A DNA stretch of 64,000 bases from an uncultured Erysipelotrichaceae bacterium (GCA_902775735.1 CACYNH010000001.1:104287-168286), one strand, 5' to 3'; numbered from the stretch's first letter, positions 49,066 through 57,997 are shown. Numbers and translations: made by a program. The notes: generated by a model from the sequence alone, not told the origin.

Positions 49066-50381
49066 TATTTCTTCGCCTCCTTCGCTCTGGATGCCATTCT
49101 GGTTCTGACGAAGTTCTTCGCCCTTCTGACATTCTCAGTGACATCAATCTTGGAAGGACAGATCCATGTGCACATACCGCACTCGATGCAGTCCATAACG
49201 GAAAGCTTCATCAGCTCTTCCTCATCGAAGATCGCGTTGGACATCTGGATACGGACAGGCTGCAGACCGGACGGGCATGTTTCCGTGCAGCGGCCGCAGC
49301 GCAGACACTTGACCTCGTCCTTGGGTCTGTTGACCAGAACGGTCAGGCCGTTGTTCTGCGGCATGATGACGAATTTGTCGTTAGGGATTGTCTTGCCCAT
49401 CATCGGACCGCCGGCAATCAGGAGAACGTCCTCTGTTCCCTCAATGTAGCCGCCGACAGCGTCGATGATCACGGAAGCTCTTGTGCCGATCGGAACGTAT
49501 ACGTTCTGCGGATTGTTGAGGGCGTCGCCGGAGACAGTCACATACTTGTGGGTGATCGGCATGCCGTTGTCAATCGCGTTGCCAAGAGCGATGGCTGTGG
49601 ACGCGTTGTTGAGAATGCAGCCGGCTTCGATCGGCAGCTTGTCATATCTCTTCTTTGTCAGCTGATAGACAAGGGTGCGCTCCCAGCCCATCGGATACAG
49701 ATCCGGAACGGTTCTGATCTCGATCGGTGTGCCCTCGAATGTCTTCTTCAGCGCCTCGATCTGTTCGACCTTGTCCTCCTTGATCGCGACACATCCCTTC
49801 GCTGCCTTGGACAGCTTGAAGAGAGCCAGTGTGCCGGTTCTGAGAAGGTCGATGTTTTCTTCAATGTTCTTATAGTCTGCTGTCAGGTACGGTTCGCACT
49901 CAACAGCGTTGACAATGAACAGTTCGACGTTTTCGGGCTTGAGATACTTGACGTAGGTCGGGAAACCGGCGCCGCCAAGTCCCAGCATGCCGGCATTCCT
50001 GACGAAATCAAGAACTTCTTCCCAGCTTGCTTTCTCATAGTCAAACGGTTCAAACGCACGTACTTTTTCATGCTTGTGATCATTGGTAATGCACAGATGC
50101 TCAGCCTGCGCCATTCCCGATGTCATGAATTTCTCAACTCCTGTGACTGTGCCGGAGACAGGAGAGAAAAGCGGCAGATAGAAATGGTCATTTCTCTCCG
50201 CGATTTTTGTGCCGATCTTGACTTCATCGCCAATGCTGACACACGCCTTGCAGGGCGCATTGCCATTCACTAACGGAATCCAGACCTGATCAGGATCAAT
50301 TGTTTTGAGCACATCCTTATTTTTGGTCAGGTCTTTATGTCCGTTCAGGTGATGATTCATCGGGCCTGTTAAAATTGACAT
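49065..50381 (-). CDS. rnfC: Rnf electron transport complex subunit C
   Basis: A 438 aa cytoplasmic subunit that binds NADH/FMN and passes electrons. N-terminal RnfC barrel-sandwich (LFSPVSGTVTGVEKFM), Rossmann part with GLGGAGFPTYVKYL, and a late Fe-S pair: CLRCGRCTETCPSGLQP and CIECGMCTWICPSKIDV. The start at MSILTGPMNHH is preceded by AAAGGG; the frame upstream extends into the promoter. First gene of the rnf operon. Confidence 0.95.
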   Translation of the reverse strand: MSILTGPMNHHLNGHKDLTKNKDVLKTIDPDQVWIPLVNGNAPCKACVSIGDEVKIGTKIAERNDHFYLPLFSPVSGTVTGVEKFMTSGMAQAEHLCITNDHKHEKVRAFEPFDYEKASWEEVLDFVRNAGMLGLGGAGFPTYVKYLKPENVELFIVNAVECEPYLTADYKNIEENIDLLRTGTLALFKLSKAAKGCVAIKEDKVEQIEALKKTFEGTPIEIRTVPDLYPMGWERTLVYQLTKKRYDKLPIEAGCILNNASTAIALGNAIDNGMPITHKYVTVSGDALNNPQNVYVPIGTRASVIIDAVGGYIEGTEDVLLIAGGPMMGKTIPNDKFVIMPQNNGLTVLVNRPKDEVKCLRCGRCTETCPSGLQPVRIQMSNAIFDEEELMKLSVMDCIECGMCTWICPSKIDVTENVRRAKNFVRTRMASRAKEAKK

Positions 50382-50418
50382 ATTTGTGTAAACCCTTTCT
50401 GTTTCCCTAAACATAATA

Positions 50419-50427
50419 AGTATAGCA
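50419..50427 (-). promoter_or_regulatory. Extended -10 promoter of the rnf operon
   Basis: Minus strand TGC-TATACT (TATACT at 50419-50424), 37 bases before the rnfC ATG. No good -35. Confidence 0.55.
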
Positions 50428-50488
50428 TCATTTTCAGACCTCAGAGCCGTTTAAAACAGCAACTGTTCTCTGTCTTCCGCGAAGTTTG

Positions 50489-50497
50489 TGGTATACT
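50489..50497 (+). promoter_or_regulatory. Extended -10 promoter of apbE (leaderless)
   Basis: TGG-TATACT (TATACT at 50492-50497), seven bases before the apbE ATG; no ribosome site. Confidence 0.7.
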
Positions 50498-50504
50498 CCC
50501 GATT

Positions 50505-51629
50505 ATGAAGAAGAGAAAAATACTGGCAGCCTTTCTGGCCCTGAGTTTATGCGCCTGCGCACAAGAACCGGAAGAGCCCGCTGCCGAACTTGAAAAATAC
50601 ACCAACCTGTCGGCGGACGCCGGTTTTGACACCGTTTACCAGCAGACAGAATTCGGCTATGACCATGACCTGATGGCTGAGCATTTCAATAAAGCCGTAA
50701 GCCTTTTCAGCCAGTACAACGCACTCTTTGATATTTACAATGACTATGAAGGCATTGCCAATATCAAGACCATCAATGACAATGCCGGCATTGAGCCGGT
50801 GAAGGTGGATCAGAGAATCATTGATATGCTGAAGGAGGCAAAGATGTTTTATGAGATCTCCGGCGGTTCCTTCGATATCACCATCGGTTCCCTGCTTCAT
50901 GTCTGGCACAATTACCGCGATGAGGGAATCATCCTGAATTCACAGGGCGTCAAAGCCCCCGTTCCTTCAATGGAGGAACTGGAGGAAGCCGCGAAGCACT
51001 GCGGCTGGGACAAGGTTGTGATCGACGAGGAAAACAGCACAGTGTTCATCACTGAAAAAGGCGTCTCGCTGGACGTCGGCGGCATCGCCAAAGGATACGC
51101 GGCGGAAAAGATCGGCGTTTACATGGACGGCGAAGAGGTTGTCTACGCCACCGTCAACGCCGGCCGCAACATCCGCACCGTCAATGCCAAGGCGGACGGG
51201 AAACCGTGGGTGATCGGCATCGTCGATCCGGGAGACGGCTCAAGCACCTACTGCGCCGTGGAAATGGACGGCACCGGTTCCTTTGTCACCAGCGGCGACT
51301 ATGAACGCTATTACATCGGTGAGGATGACAGCCTCTGCCATCACATCATCGACCCCGATACCCTGAAGCCGGCGGCATATTACCACAGTGTTTCGATCGT
51401 CACCCCGGATTCAGGAGCAGCCGACTGCCTGTCCACCACCCTTTTCACCCTCACCGTTGAGGAAGGAAAAAAGGTTCTTGAAGCCTACAGGGAAAAAACA
51501 GGCAATTACGCCGAGGCGGTCTGGATCATGGATCCCGATCAGACACAGGACGAGGAAGGAAGGCTTTCCGGCGATTACTGGTGTGTGTGGACAGACGGCA
51601 TCAGCGACAGAATCACATTCACCCGTTAA
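50505..51629 (+). CDS. apbE: FAD:protein FMN transferase (lipoprotein)
   Basis: Attaches FMN covalently to Thr/Ser of RnfG and RnfD-type motifs outside the membrane. 374 aa with a lipoprotein signal (LALSLCACAQEPEEP, Cys near 18). Marks: YEISGGSFDITIGSLLHVWH, GVSLDVGGIAKGYAAEKIGV, FVTSGDYERYYIGEDDSLCH and HIIDPDTLKPAAYYHSVSI with SGAADCLSTTLF. It is divergent from rnfC with a short shared promoter region. It is the obvious enzyme for loading the many flavin sites of this Rnf complex. The mRNA should start at or next to the ATG. Confidence 0.95.
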   Translation: MKKRKILAAFLALSLCACAQEPEEPAAELEKYTNLSADAGFDTVYQQTEFGYDHDLMAEHFNKAVSLFSQYNALFDIYNDYEGIANIKTINDNAGIEPVKVDQRIIDMLKEAKMFYEISGGSFDITIGSLLHVWHNYRDEGIILNSQGVKAPVPSMEELEEAAKHCGWDKVVIDEENSTVFITEKGVSLDVGGIAKGYAAEKIGVYMDGEEVVYATVNAGRNIRTVNAKADGKPWVIGIVDPGDGSSTYCAVEMDGTGSFVTSGDYERYYIGEDDSLCHHIIDPDTLKPAAYYHSVSIVTPDSGAADCLSTTLFTLTVEEGKKVLEAYREKTGNYAEAVWIMDPDQTQDEEGRLSGDYWCVWTDGISDRITFTR

Positions 51630-51631
51630 AG

Positions 51632-51660
51632 AAACGATGGACCGCAATGATCCATCGTTT
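51632..51660. terminator. Bidirectional terminator after apbE
   Basis: Ten-pair stem AAACGATGGA/TCCATCGTTT, nine-base loop, T-rich on both sides. Confidence 0.85.
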
Positions 51661-51661
51661 T

Positions 51662-52432
51662 TCAATACCAGAGAAAATTCATATAAACCGGATTCTGCTT
51701 TTCCCAGTCCGCTTCGCAGTGTCTGCCGCCGTACTGGAAATGCAGATATGTGGAAGCGCCCCTTGCCTGCAGTCCCCTTTCAAACTTTCTGATTGATCTT
51801 GCCTCGCGGGTATCGTAAGCCGGATTGCCGTTATAGGCGGCTTTGCCGGCTTCAATCTCACCCCATGACATGTAGATTCTTGTGTCGCTGTTTATACAGC
51901 TGCGCCCAAGATCAGAGCGCAGGCGGCCGATATTCCAGAACATTCCCGGCGACACGCAGGCGGCTTTGGAAAACACATCGTTATGGACGATCACGCCATA
52001 GATGCTCATTAATCCGCCCATTGAGGAACCGCCGATGCCGGTGGCTTCCCGGTGGCCGTATGTCCGGAAGTTTCCGTCGATGAACGGCTTGACGTCATGG
52101 ATGATCCATTCAAATGTCTCTTCTCCCATGCCTCTGACGTATTCGCCCCTCCATCTTTTGTCATAAGGGCTGTATTCCGCCAGCCGCAGATTGCCCTCAT
52201 GGGCGCATTCCATACCGGCGATGATGATCTTCTTCCCCCACGCGTCAAGGAAAGATTCCAGGCCCCATGATTTTCCATAGGTGGCCTCATAATCATGAAA
52301 CAGGTTATGGCCGTCGAAGAAATACATGACCGGATATCTTTCGTCTGAGTCATAATATCCCGGCGGCAGGTAGATATGCAGCGTCCGGTTCTGCCCTGAA
52401 GGCCAGTAGTAAAACTCTCTTTTTTCAATCAT
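51662..52432 (-). CDS. Putative esterase (esterase D/Fes-type alpha/beta hydrolase)
   Basis: A 256 aa soluble serine hydrolase. It begins with YLPPGYYDSDERYPVMYFFDGHNLF (the esterase-family opening) and has the nucleophile elbow TGIGGSSMGGLMSIYG near 130 (Ser) with the YFFDG-type oxyanion segment. The catalytic His is likely in FQYGGRHCEADWEKQN near the end. No signal peptide. It starts 3 bases after the aldehyde dehydrogenase stop, so they share a transcript. Substrate unknown. Confidence 0.85.
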   Translation of the reverse strand: MIEKREFYYWPSGQNRTLHIYLPPGYYDSDERYPVMYFFDGHNLFHDYEATYGKSWGLESFLDAWGKKIIIAGMECAHEGNLRLAEYSPYDKRWRGEYVRGMGEETFEWIIHDVKPFIDGNFRTYGHREATGIGGSSMGGLMSIYGVIVHNDVFSKAACVSPGMFWNIGRLRSDLGRSCINSDTRIYMSWGEIEAGKAAYNGNPAYDTREARSIRKFERGLQARGASTYLHFQYGGRHCEADWEKQNPVYMNFLWY

Positions 52433-52435
52433 TCG

Positions 52436-53839
52436 CTAACGTTCAAATCCTTTCAGCAGCTTCAGCTTGAAATCCGTATACGGATGTTCGCGCAGAGGCA
52501 GGTTGTATTTTGTATTTCCGATCAGGACGGTTGAAGGATGGGTGAATTCCCGGAAGCCCCATTCGCCATGATATGCGCCCATGCCGGAATGGCCGGTGCC
52601 GTTGAAGGGAACGCCTTTGACCATCATGTGCAGGCACACTTCATTGATGCAGCCGCCGCCGTACTGCTGGGTCGACATGGTCTTCATGGCCCATTTCATA
52701 TCCTTTGTAAACAGATAAAGGGCAAGACCGTGCTCCCTTTCACCGATCACACCGAGGAGCTGATCTATTTCGCAGTCCCGGAATGTCACAACCGGCAGCA
52801 GCGGATTGAAAAGCTCATGATTGACTATCGGCTCATCCGGTTCCACAGGACAGATAATCGTCGGCTCAAAGCGCAGCGTTTCCGGATCTCCTTTGCCGCC
52901 ATACATGATTCTGTCAGAGTACTGCTGTGCTTCCGCTTCACATTTGTCATAGGCAGCTTTGTTGATCAGATGCGGGTATTCGGGATTGTTCAGAGGGTCT
53001 TCGCCGATCTGACGGGCGAATTCTTCTTTCAGGCAGCCGATAAACTGTTCCGCGATTTCCTCGGCGACGGCGATCTGGTTGACATTGATGCAGATCTGTC
53101 CGGAATTGAGCAGCTTGAAGAATGCGATCTTTCTTGCGGCGTCCCAAAGGTCCGCGTCTTTTCTGACAATCGCCCAGTTGCCGGTTTCCCCGCCCAGTTC
53201 AAGAGCGACCGGAGTCAGGTTCTTCGCCACTTTTTCCATAACATGGGAGCCGACATTCGGCGAACCGGTATAGAAAATCTTGTCGAATCTTTCCTCCAGG
53301 CAGAGATCAGCGATATCATGGCCGCCGTCAATGACGGTGATAAACTCTTCAGGAAAAGCCGAGGAAATCAGATGCTTCAGCGCCTCTGTGCAATGGTATG
53401 ATTTGGAGCTTGCCTTGATCACCGCGGTGTTGCCGCCGGAAATGGCAGCGCATAAGACGCCGAGGGAAAGCACAAACGGGAAGTTGAACGGGGCGATGAT
53501 CAATGAAACGCCATAGGGCATTTTGAACACTTTTGTCGTGATGCTCGGAAAGCACATAAGTCCGGAAAAATGTGTTTCCGGCTTTGCCCATTTCTTCAGG
53601 CCTCTGATCATTTCATCGATCTCCATCAGCACAACGCCGATGTCGGTCAGATACGCCTCCGCCTCACTGCGGCCAAGATCCGCGCTCAGCGCTTCGCTCA
53701 GCTCTTTCTCATGGGCTCTGACCGCGATCTTCAGCCGGATCAGCTGTTCTTTGCGCCACTTGAGGTCAAGGGTCTTTCCGGTTCTGAAAAACGCCCTCTG
53801 TTTTTCGACAGTCTGGTGTATTGTCTCTTTGTTCCACAT
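52436..53839 (-). CDS. Aldehyde dehydrogenase (ALDH3/YwdH-like)
   Basis: Oxidises aldehydes to acids with NAD(P). 467 aa, the short ALDH3 type without an N-terminal extension. Marks: PYGVSLIIAPFNFPFVLSL near 105, FYTGSPNVGSHVMEKVAKNL, VALELGGETGNW (general-base Glu), NSGQICINVNQIAVAEEIAEQ (catalytic Cys), and the C-terminal NEVCLHMMVKGVPFNGTGHSG. Operonic with the downstream esterase. Natural substrate unknown. Confidence 0.93.
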   Translation of the reverse strand: MWNKETIHQTVEKQRAFFRTGKTLDLKWRKEQLIRLKIAVRAHEKELSEALSADLGRSEAEAYLTDIGVVLMEIDEMIRGLKKWAKPETHFSGLMCFPSITTKVFKMPYGVSLIIAPFNFPFVLSLGVLCAAISGGNTAVIKASSKSYHCTEALKHLISSAFPEEFITVIDGGHDIADLCLEERFDKIFYTGSPNVGSHVMEKVAKNLTPVALELGGETGNWAIVRKDADLWDAARKIAFFKLLNSGQICINVNQIAVAEEIAEQFIGCLKEEFARQIGEDPLNNPEYPHLINKAAYDKCEAEAQQYSDRIMYGGKGDPETLRFEPTIICPVEPDEPIVNHELFNPLLPVVTFRDCEIDQLLGVIGEREHGLALYLFTKDMKWAMKTMSTQQYGGGCINEVCLHMMVKGVPFNGTGHSGMGAYHGEWGFREFTHPSTVLIGNTKYNLPLREHPYTDFKLKLLKGFER

Positions 53840-53866
53840 AAAAAATCCTTCTTTATTCTTACTTCT

Positions 53867-53896
53867 ATTATAGTATTCACCGGCATGGCGGGTCAG
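53867..53896 (-). promoter_or_regulatory. Promoter of the aldehyde dehydrogenase/esterase genes
   Basis: Minus strand CTGACC (53891-53896), 18 bp spacer, TATAAT (53867-53872), 27 bases before the ATG. Confidence 0.55.
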
Positions 53897-53916
53897 AAAT
53901 ACACCCGAAAAAACAT

Positions 53917-53945
53917 TTGAAAAAACAATTCATTTCTGATAGAAA
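53917..53945 (+). promoter_or_regulatory. Promoter of the first MATE gene
   Basis: TTGAAA (53917-53922), 17 bp spacer, TAGAAA (53940-53945). It lies upstream of a leader hairpin, so the leader is about 95 nt. Confidence 0.55.
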
Positions 53946-53973
53946 ATATACGGAAACAGAAACGATGAACTCG

Positions 53974-54014
53974 GCTTCGTACAAACCGTTATGGGTGTGG
54001 TGCGAAGCTTTTTT
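53974..54014 (+). terminator. Leader terminator before the first MATE gene
   Basis: GCTTCG (53974-53979) pairs with CGAAGC (54003-54008), with inner TAC/GTG pairing, then T6, 32 bases before the MATE start. It suggests attenuation rather than plain termination, because the promoter is upstream. Confidence 0.7.
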
Positions 54015-54045
54015 GTATCAGACCCCTTAAAAAAGGAGTTTAAAA

Positions 54046-55392
54046 ATGGAACAGAAACAGAACAAAATGGCTGTCATGCCAATGGGAAAGCTGTTAGTGA
54101 ACATGTCGCTGCCGCTGATGCTGTCCCTGATCATCCAGTCACTCTACAACATCGTCGACAGTATTTTCGTCTCAAGGCTTTCCGAAGACGCACTGACCGC
54201 CACTTCTCTTGCCTATCCGGTGCAGTTTCTCATGATTGCGATCTCCGTCGGCACCGCCGTCGGTCTTAACGCCCTCATGTCCAGAAAAGTCGGGCAGAAC
54301 GACACCCATGGCGCCGGCACAATCGCCACAACCGGACTGATCCTGTGCCTGCTCACAGCGCTGGTCTTTTCACTTACCGGCATTTTCTTTTCAGATACAC
54401 TTGCCCGCTCATTCACTGCAGATCCCGAGATCGCATCGCTGACTTCCCGCTACATGTCCATCTGTGTTTCGCTCTGCTATGGCATTTTCCTGGAAACACT
54501 GGCGCAGAGAATGTTAACGGCGGTCGGCCTGACCACCCTTTCCATGGTTTCGCTGATTGTCGGCGCTGTGACCAACATCATTCTTGATCCCATCATGATT
54601 TTCGGTTATTTCGGCTTTCCGGCCCTCGGCATTGCCGGAGCCGCCATCGCCACCGTCATCGGCCAGTGGGCCGGCGCCGCGACAGCTCTGTATCTGAACA
54701 GGAAAAAGAATCCTTCCATTCATTTCATCCGCGAAGGCTATCAGTTCAGAATGGAGGATGTTCTGAAGATCTATAAGATCGGTCTGCCGACAATGATCAT
54801 GCAGGCGGTGGGATCGGTGATGATCACCCTCATCAACAAAGTGCTCATGCCTGTTTCCTCTTCCGCCGTCGCCTTCTTCGGCGCCTACTATAAACTGCAG
54901 GGCTTTGTCATGATGCCGATGAACGGCCTTGGTCAGGCTGCCATTCCGATCGCCGCGTTCAATCTCGGCGCAGGAAATACAAAGAGAATCCGGGAGCTTT
55001 GGAAACTGCTGGTTCCAGGCGCTCTTGCCTTTGCCTTCGTCGGAACCCTCGTCTTTGTCCTGATGCCCTCCACCCTTCTGTCCCTGTTTGCGGCAGGTGA
55101 AGAAATGCTTGCCATCGGTGTTCCGGCTCTGCGGATCATCGGCGTCACATTCCCGCTTGCGGCTTATGTGATCGTCGCCGGCTATTTCTGCTCGGGCCTT
55201 GGCAACGGCGTGGTCAACATGACCGGCGGTGCGCTGCGTCAGCTGATCGTGCTGGTTCCCTGCTTCATTCTGTTATTGGAGACCATGGGACTCTCATACA
55301 GCTGGTATGCCTTTTGGCTTTCGGAAGCCGCGGCCTTTGTCTTCTGTCTTTTCGCGGTGAAGCGCGAACTCAGAATGAAAGCGGGAAACTGA
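54046..55392 (+). CDS. MATE-family multidrug efflux transporter
   Basis: A 448 aa integral membrane protein with 12 helices of the MATE fold, two bundles of six. Typical marks: LLVNMSLPLMLSLIIQSLYN, VDSIFVSRLSEDALTATSLA, ILDPIMIFGYFGFPALGIAG, and the second-half LGQAAIPIAAFNLGAGNTKR. It exports cationic compounds using Na+ or H+. The start follows AAAAAAGGAGTTTAAAA. Its leader holds a terminator. Confidence 0.93.
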   Translation: MEQKQNKMAVMPMGKLLVNMSLPLMLSLIIQSLYNIVDSIFVSRLSEDALTATSLAYPVQFLMIAISVGTAVGLNALMSRKVGQNDTHGAGTIATTGLILCLLTALVFSLTGIFFSDTLARSFTADPEIASLTSRYMSICVSLCYGIFLETLAQRMLTAVGLTTLSMVSLIVGAVTNIILDPIMIFGYFGFPALGIAGAAIATVIGQWAGAATALYLNRKKNPSIHFIREGYQFRMEDVLKIYKIGLPTMIMQAVGSVMITLINKVLMPVSSSAVAFFGAYYKLQGFVMMPMNGLGQAAIPIAAFNLGAGNTKRIRELWKLLVPGALAFAFVGTLVFVLMPSTLLSLFAAGEEMLAIGVPALRIIGVTFPLAAYVIVAGYFCSGLGNGVVNMTGGALRQLIVLVPCFILLLETMGLSYSWYAFWLSEAAAFVFCLFAVKRELRMKAGN

Positions 55393-55422
55393 GGCGTCAA
55401 GAATTTGTTTGCAGACTGCGTA

Positions 55423-55450
55423 TTGAATTCTTCAGCGAATTTGGTATTAT
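55423..55450 (+). promoter_or_regulatory. Promoter of tRNA-Thr
   Basis: TTGAAT (55423-55428), 16 bp spacer, TATTAT (55445-55450) with TGG just before it (extended -10). Confidence 0.75.
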
Positions 55451-55461
55451 ATATGAGCGCC

Positions 55462-55535
55462 GCCGCTTTAGTATAATGGCAATACGCAGCAATGGTAATG
55501 CTGAACTGGCAGTTCAATTCTGCCAAGCGGCACCA
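55462..55535 (+). tRNA. tRNA-Thr (anticodon GGT)
   Basis: Acceptor GCCGCTT/AAGCGGC, D-stem GTAT/ATAC with a small loop, anticodon stem CAGCA/TGCTG with loop ATGGTAA (anticodon GGT), T-stem GGCAG/CTGCC with loop TTCAATT, CCA encoded. The variable region is only AACT. Confidence 0.9.
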
Positions 55536-55540
55536 TATGA

Positions 55541-55565
55541 AAACCGCAGAATGATGCGGTTTTTC
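55541..55565 (+). terminator. Terminator of tRNA-Thr
   Basis: Eight-pair stem AAACCGCA/TGCGGTTT with loop GAATGA, then T-rich tail. Confidence 0.85.
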
Positions 55566-55621
55566 TTTCTTGTCGTACAATACCGGTATAGAAACCGCTG
55601 CGGAAAGGAGCATTTCTTTCT

Positions 55622-56374
55622 ATGACACCATTTATGACAATCAGACCGTTCATGATCGTCGCCGTCTGGCTCCTGATTACCGGATCTGTTACAGCCTGGT
55701 TTTACAGTGACCGCGTGAGCCGTGATAAGCAGGCAGTCACCAGGGCTCTTGAACCGTTTGCACTGGTCACGGTACTCGCGGCCATCACGGTAAGATATTC
55801 CCAATGGAAGGATCCGGATCTTCTCTTTCAGGCTGCTTTGCTGAAATTCTGCGCCTCCCTGCCCTCTGTTCTTTATGCCTACAAAGGATACCGGCTCAGG
55901 AAAAGCAGATTCGGTCTGATCATTGTTCTGGCAATTCTGCTGGGGCTGATTGCCGATATCAGCATCAGCCTGAATTTCATGATCGGCGGCGCTTTCTTCC
56001 TGATTGGACATCTGCTGTATGATGTCGCATTCCTGCAGGAAAAGAAACCATCGCGGAAACAGATCATCCTCTGGCTCATTCTGACTGCGTTAATGATCAT
56101 TCCGCTTTATATCTTCAGGGAAAAGATCGGCTCCTTTGCCAACGCGGCGGGCGGCCTTCTCTACATCTCGATTCTGATTTCAACGGTGGTCTTCTCATGG
56201 GCCCTGGATAAGATGATTTTCACGGCGGCGCTGATCTTCGCGCTCAGCGACTGCTTCATGGTTTTCAACATGCTCACAGACAGCACGATGATCATGCAGA
56301 TTCTGGCGCTGCTGGTGTATTACGGGTCACTGCTGCTGTATGGGGCGGTGCTCTGGAAGAGAAGCATTTATTAA
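55622..56374 (+). CDS. Lysoplasmalogenase (YhhN/TMEM86 family)
   Basis: A 250 aa integral membrane hydrolase of the vinyl-ether bond of lysoplasmalogens. Around eight helices. Family pattern: LGLIADISISLNFMIGGAFF with the conserved Asp, FLIGHLLYDVAFLQEKKPSR (conserved His), and FALSDCFMVFNML near 215 (Asp). The ATG follows GGAAAGGAG at 11-13 bases. Presence of plasmalogen-type lipids in the organism is implied but not shown. Confidence 0.85.
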   Translation: MTPFMTIRPFMIVAVWLLITGSVTAWFYSDRVSRDKQAVTRALEPFALVTVLAAITVRYSQWKDPDLLFQAALLKFCASLPSVLYAYKGYRLRKSRFGLIIVLAILLGLIADISISLNFMIGGAFFLIGHLLYDVAFLQEKKPSRKQIILWLILTALMIIPLYIFREKIGSFANAAGGLLYISILISTVVFSWALDKMIFTAALIFALSDCFMVFNMLTDSTMIMQILALLVYYGSLLLYGAVLWKRSIY

Positions 56375-56380
56375 AGACGA

Positions 56381-56403
56381 AACGGCACTGCGGTGCTGTT
56401 TTT
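56381..56403 (+). terminator. Terminator of the lysoplasmalogenase gene
   Basis: AACGGCAC/GTGCTGTT (one G-T pair), loop TGCG, then a short T-tract. Confidence 0.75.
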
Positions 56404-56416
56404 CATTTTCAGGCGC

Positions 56417-56444
56417 AAAAAAACAGCAGGCATGACCTGCTGTT
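56417..56444 (-). terminator. Terminator of mgtE
   Basis: Minus strand nine-pair stem AACAGCAGG/CCTGCTGTT, loop TCATG, then T6, 25 bases after the stop. Confidence 0.9.
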
Positions 56445-56468
56445 CATAAGATGCTTATAATTCCTGTT

Positions 56469-57851
56469 TTAGAGATGAAGGAGAAGCTGTGCGAACTGGA
56501 AGTAAATCAGCAGCGAGATCGCATCGACGATTGTTGTGATGAACGGGGACGCCATAACAGCCGGGTCAAAGCCGAGGGCTTTGGCAAGAATCGGCAGAGT
56601 GCAGCCGACAAGCTTGGCCGCAAAGACCGTGAAGACAAGGGTCAGGCAGATCACCGCCGCGACTGAGATGGTGATCGGGTTATGGAACAGCATCTTGTCC
56701 ACCAGCATGAGCTTGGCGAAGTTGCATACCGCAAGAATGGCACCGACAATCACGGCGACGCGCATTTCTTTCCAGATGACCTTGGCCAGGTCCTTCATGG
56801 TGATTTCATTCAGTGAGATACCGCGGATGACGGTGACGGATGCCTGGGAGCCGCAGTTACCGCCGGTGTCCATTAACATCGGAATATAAGCGGTCAGGAT
56901 TGTCTGGGCAGCCAGCGCGTCCTCAAAGGAGGAAATGATCTGGCCGGTGAAAGTGGCCGATACCATCAGTAACAGCAGCCAGGGAATACGGGACTTGACA
57001 GTCTCGAGAATGCCGGTGTTGAGATAGGGTTTGTAGGATGGCGTGATCGCGGCCATCTTTTCGATATCTTCGGTTGTCTCTTCGACCAGGACGTCGAGAG
57101 CGTCGTCGATGGTGACGATACCGACAAGTCTGTTTTCCTTGTCGACAACCGGCATGGTCAGGAAGTCGTACTTTTCGAATTTCCGTGCTGTTTCTTCCTG
57201 GTCGTCCAGGGTGGATGCGGAAATGACTGCCGAATCCATGAGTTCTTCCATTGTGTCGTTTTCATCCGCCAGCAGCAGTGTGCGGATGGAAACATAGCCA
57301 AGCAGGTGGCGGTCGGCGTCAACGACATACATGACGTTGATGGTCTCCATGTCCTGCCCGACACGGCGGATCTTTTTAAGGGCATCCTCAACTGTCATAG
57401 TGATCTTGAGATCAATATACTCAGTTGTCATGATCGATCCGGTGGAATCTTCAGGATACTGCAGAATGTTGTTGATGTTGGTTCTTGTTTCAGGGTCTGC
57501 GGTTGCCAGAATGCGTCTGACGACGTTGGCCGGCATCTCCTCGATGATATCGACGGCGTCATCGAGGTACAGCTCATCAAGGACTTCCTTCAGCTCGGAT
57601 TTCGAGAATCCTTTGATCAGGTCTTCCTGTGAGTCGGCTTCGAGTTCGACGAAAACTTCAGCGGCCAGTTCCTTCGGCAGCAGTCTGAAAACAATCGGAA
57701 TAGTGTCTTCAGGCAGACTTTCCATAATGAAAGCGATATCGACCGGCTCCACGTCTATGATGGTTTCCCGGGCTTCGACGTACCGTTTTTCACTCAGGTA
57801 GGTCTCCATTCTCTCAATCAGATTTTCAAAACTCTCTTTCTGATAAGTCAT
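56469..57851 (-). CDS. mgtE: Magnesium transporter MgtE
   Basis: A Mg2+ channel/transporter, gated by cytoplasmic Mg2+. 460 aa: N-terminal superhelical domain (1-130; ELKEVLDELYLDDAVDIIEE), two CBS domains (130-255; TTEYIDLKITMTVEDALKKI and LVGIVTIDDALDVLVEE), a linker helix, and five membrane helices (about 280-455) with the pore segment IPMLMDTGGNCGSQASVTVI. The ATG after GGAGGTGAAC is used instead of a GTG two codons earlier. No M-box Mg2+ riboswitch is visible in the leader, and the gap to the upstream gene is too short for one. Confidence 0.95.
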   Translation of the reverse strand: MTYQKESFENLIERMETYLSEKRYVEARETIIDVEPVDIAFIMESLPEDTIPIVFRLLPKELAAEVFVELEADSQEDLIKGFSKSELKEVLDELYLDDAVDIIEEMPANVVRRILATADPETRTNINNILQYPEDSTGSIMTTEYIDLKITMTVEDALKKIRRVGQDMETINVMYVVDADRHLLGYVSIRTLLLADENDTMEELMDSAVISASTLDDQEETARKFEKYDFLTMPVVDKENRLVGIVTIDDALDVLVEETTEDIEKMAAITPSYKPYLNTGILETVKSRIPWLLLLMVSATFTGQIISSFEDALAAQTILTAYIPMLMDTGGNCGSQASVTVIRGISLNEITMKDLAKVIWKEMRVAVIVGAILAVCNFAKLMLVDKMLFHNPITISVAAVICLTLVFTVFAAKLVGCTLPILAKALGFDPAVMASPFITTIVDAISLLIYFQFAQLLLHL

Positions 57852-57955
57852 GTTCACCTCCGGATGATTCTAAAAGAAAAATACCCTATCCCTATTGTGC
57901 TCAAAATCCGTGATTCGGGCAATGAAAATTTTCTTTATTTTTGTTCCGGCAAAAG

Positions 57956-57987
57956 AAAAAAATGCAGAGGCAGCACCGCCTCTGCAT
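57956..57987 (-). terminator. Terminator of the Cys-hydrolase gene
   Basis: Minus strand ten-pair stem ATGCAGAGGC/GCCTCTGCAT, loop GGTGCT, then T6-7. Confidence 0.93.
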
Positions 57988-57997
57988 GAACGCATGT

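Noticed and set aside
57852..57955. M-box magnesium riboswitch upstream of mgtE
   Set aside because: The gap is only about 100 bases and shows no M-box helices; the main hairpin there is the terminator of the next gene.
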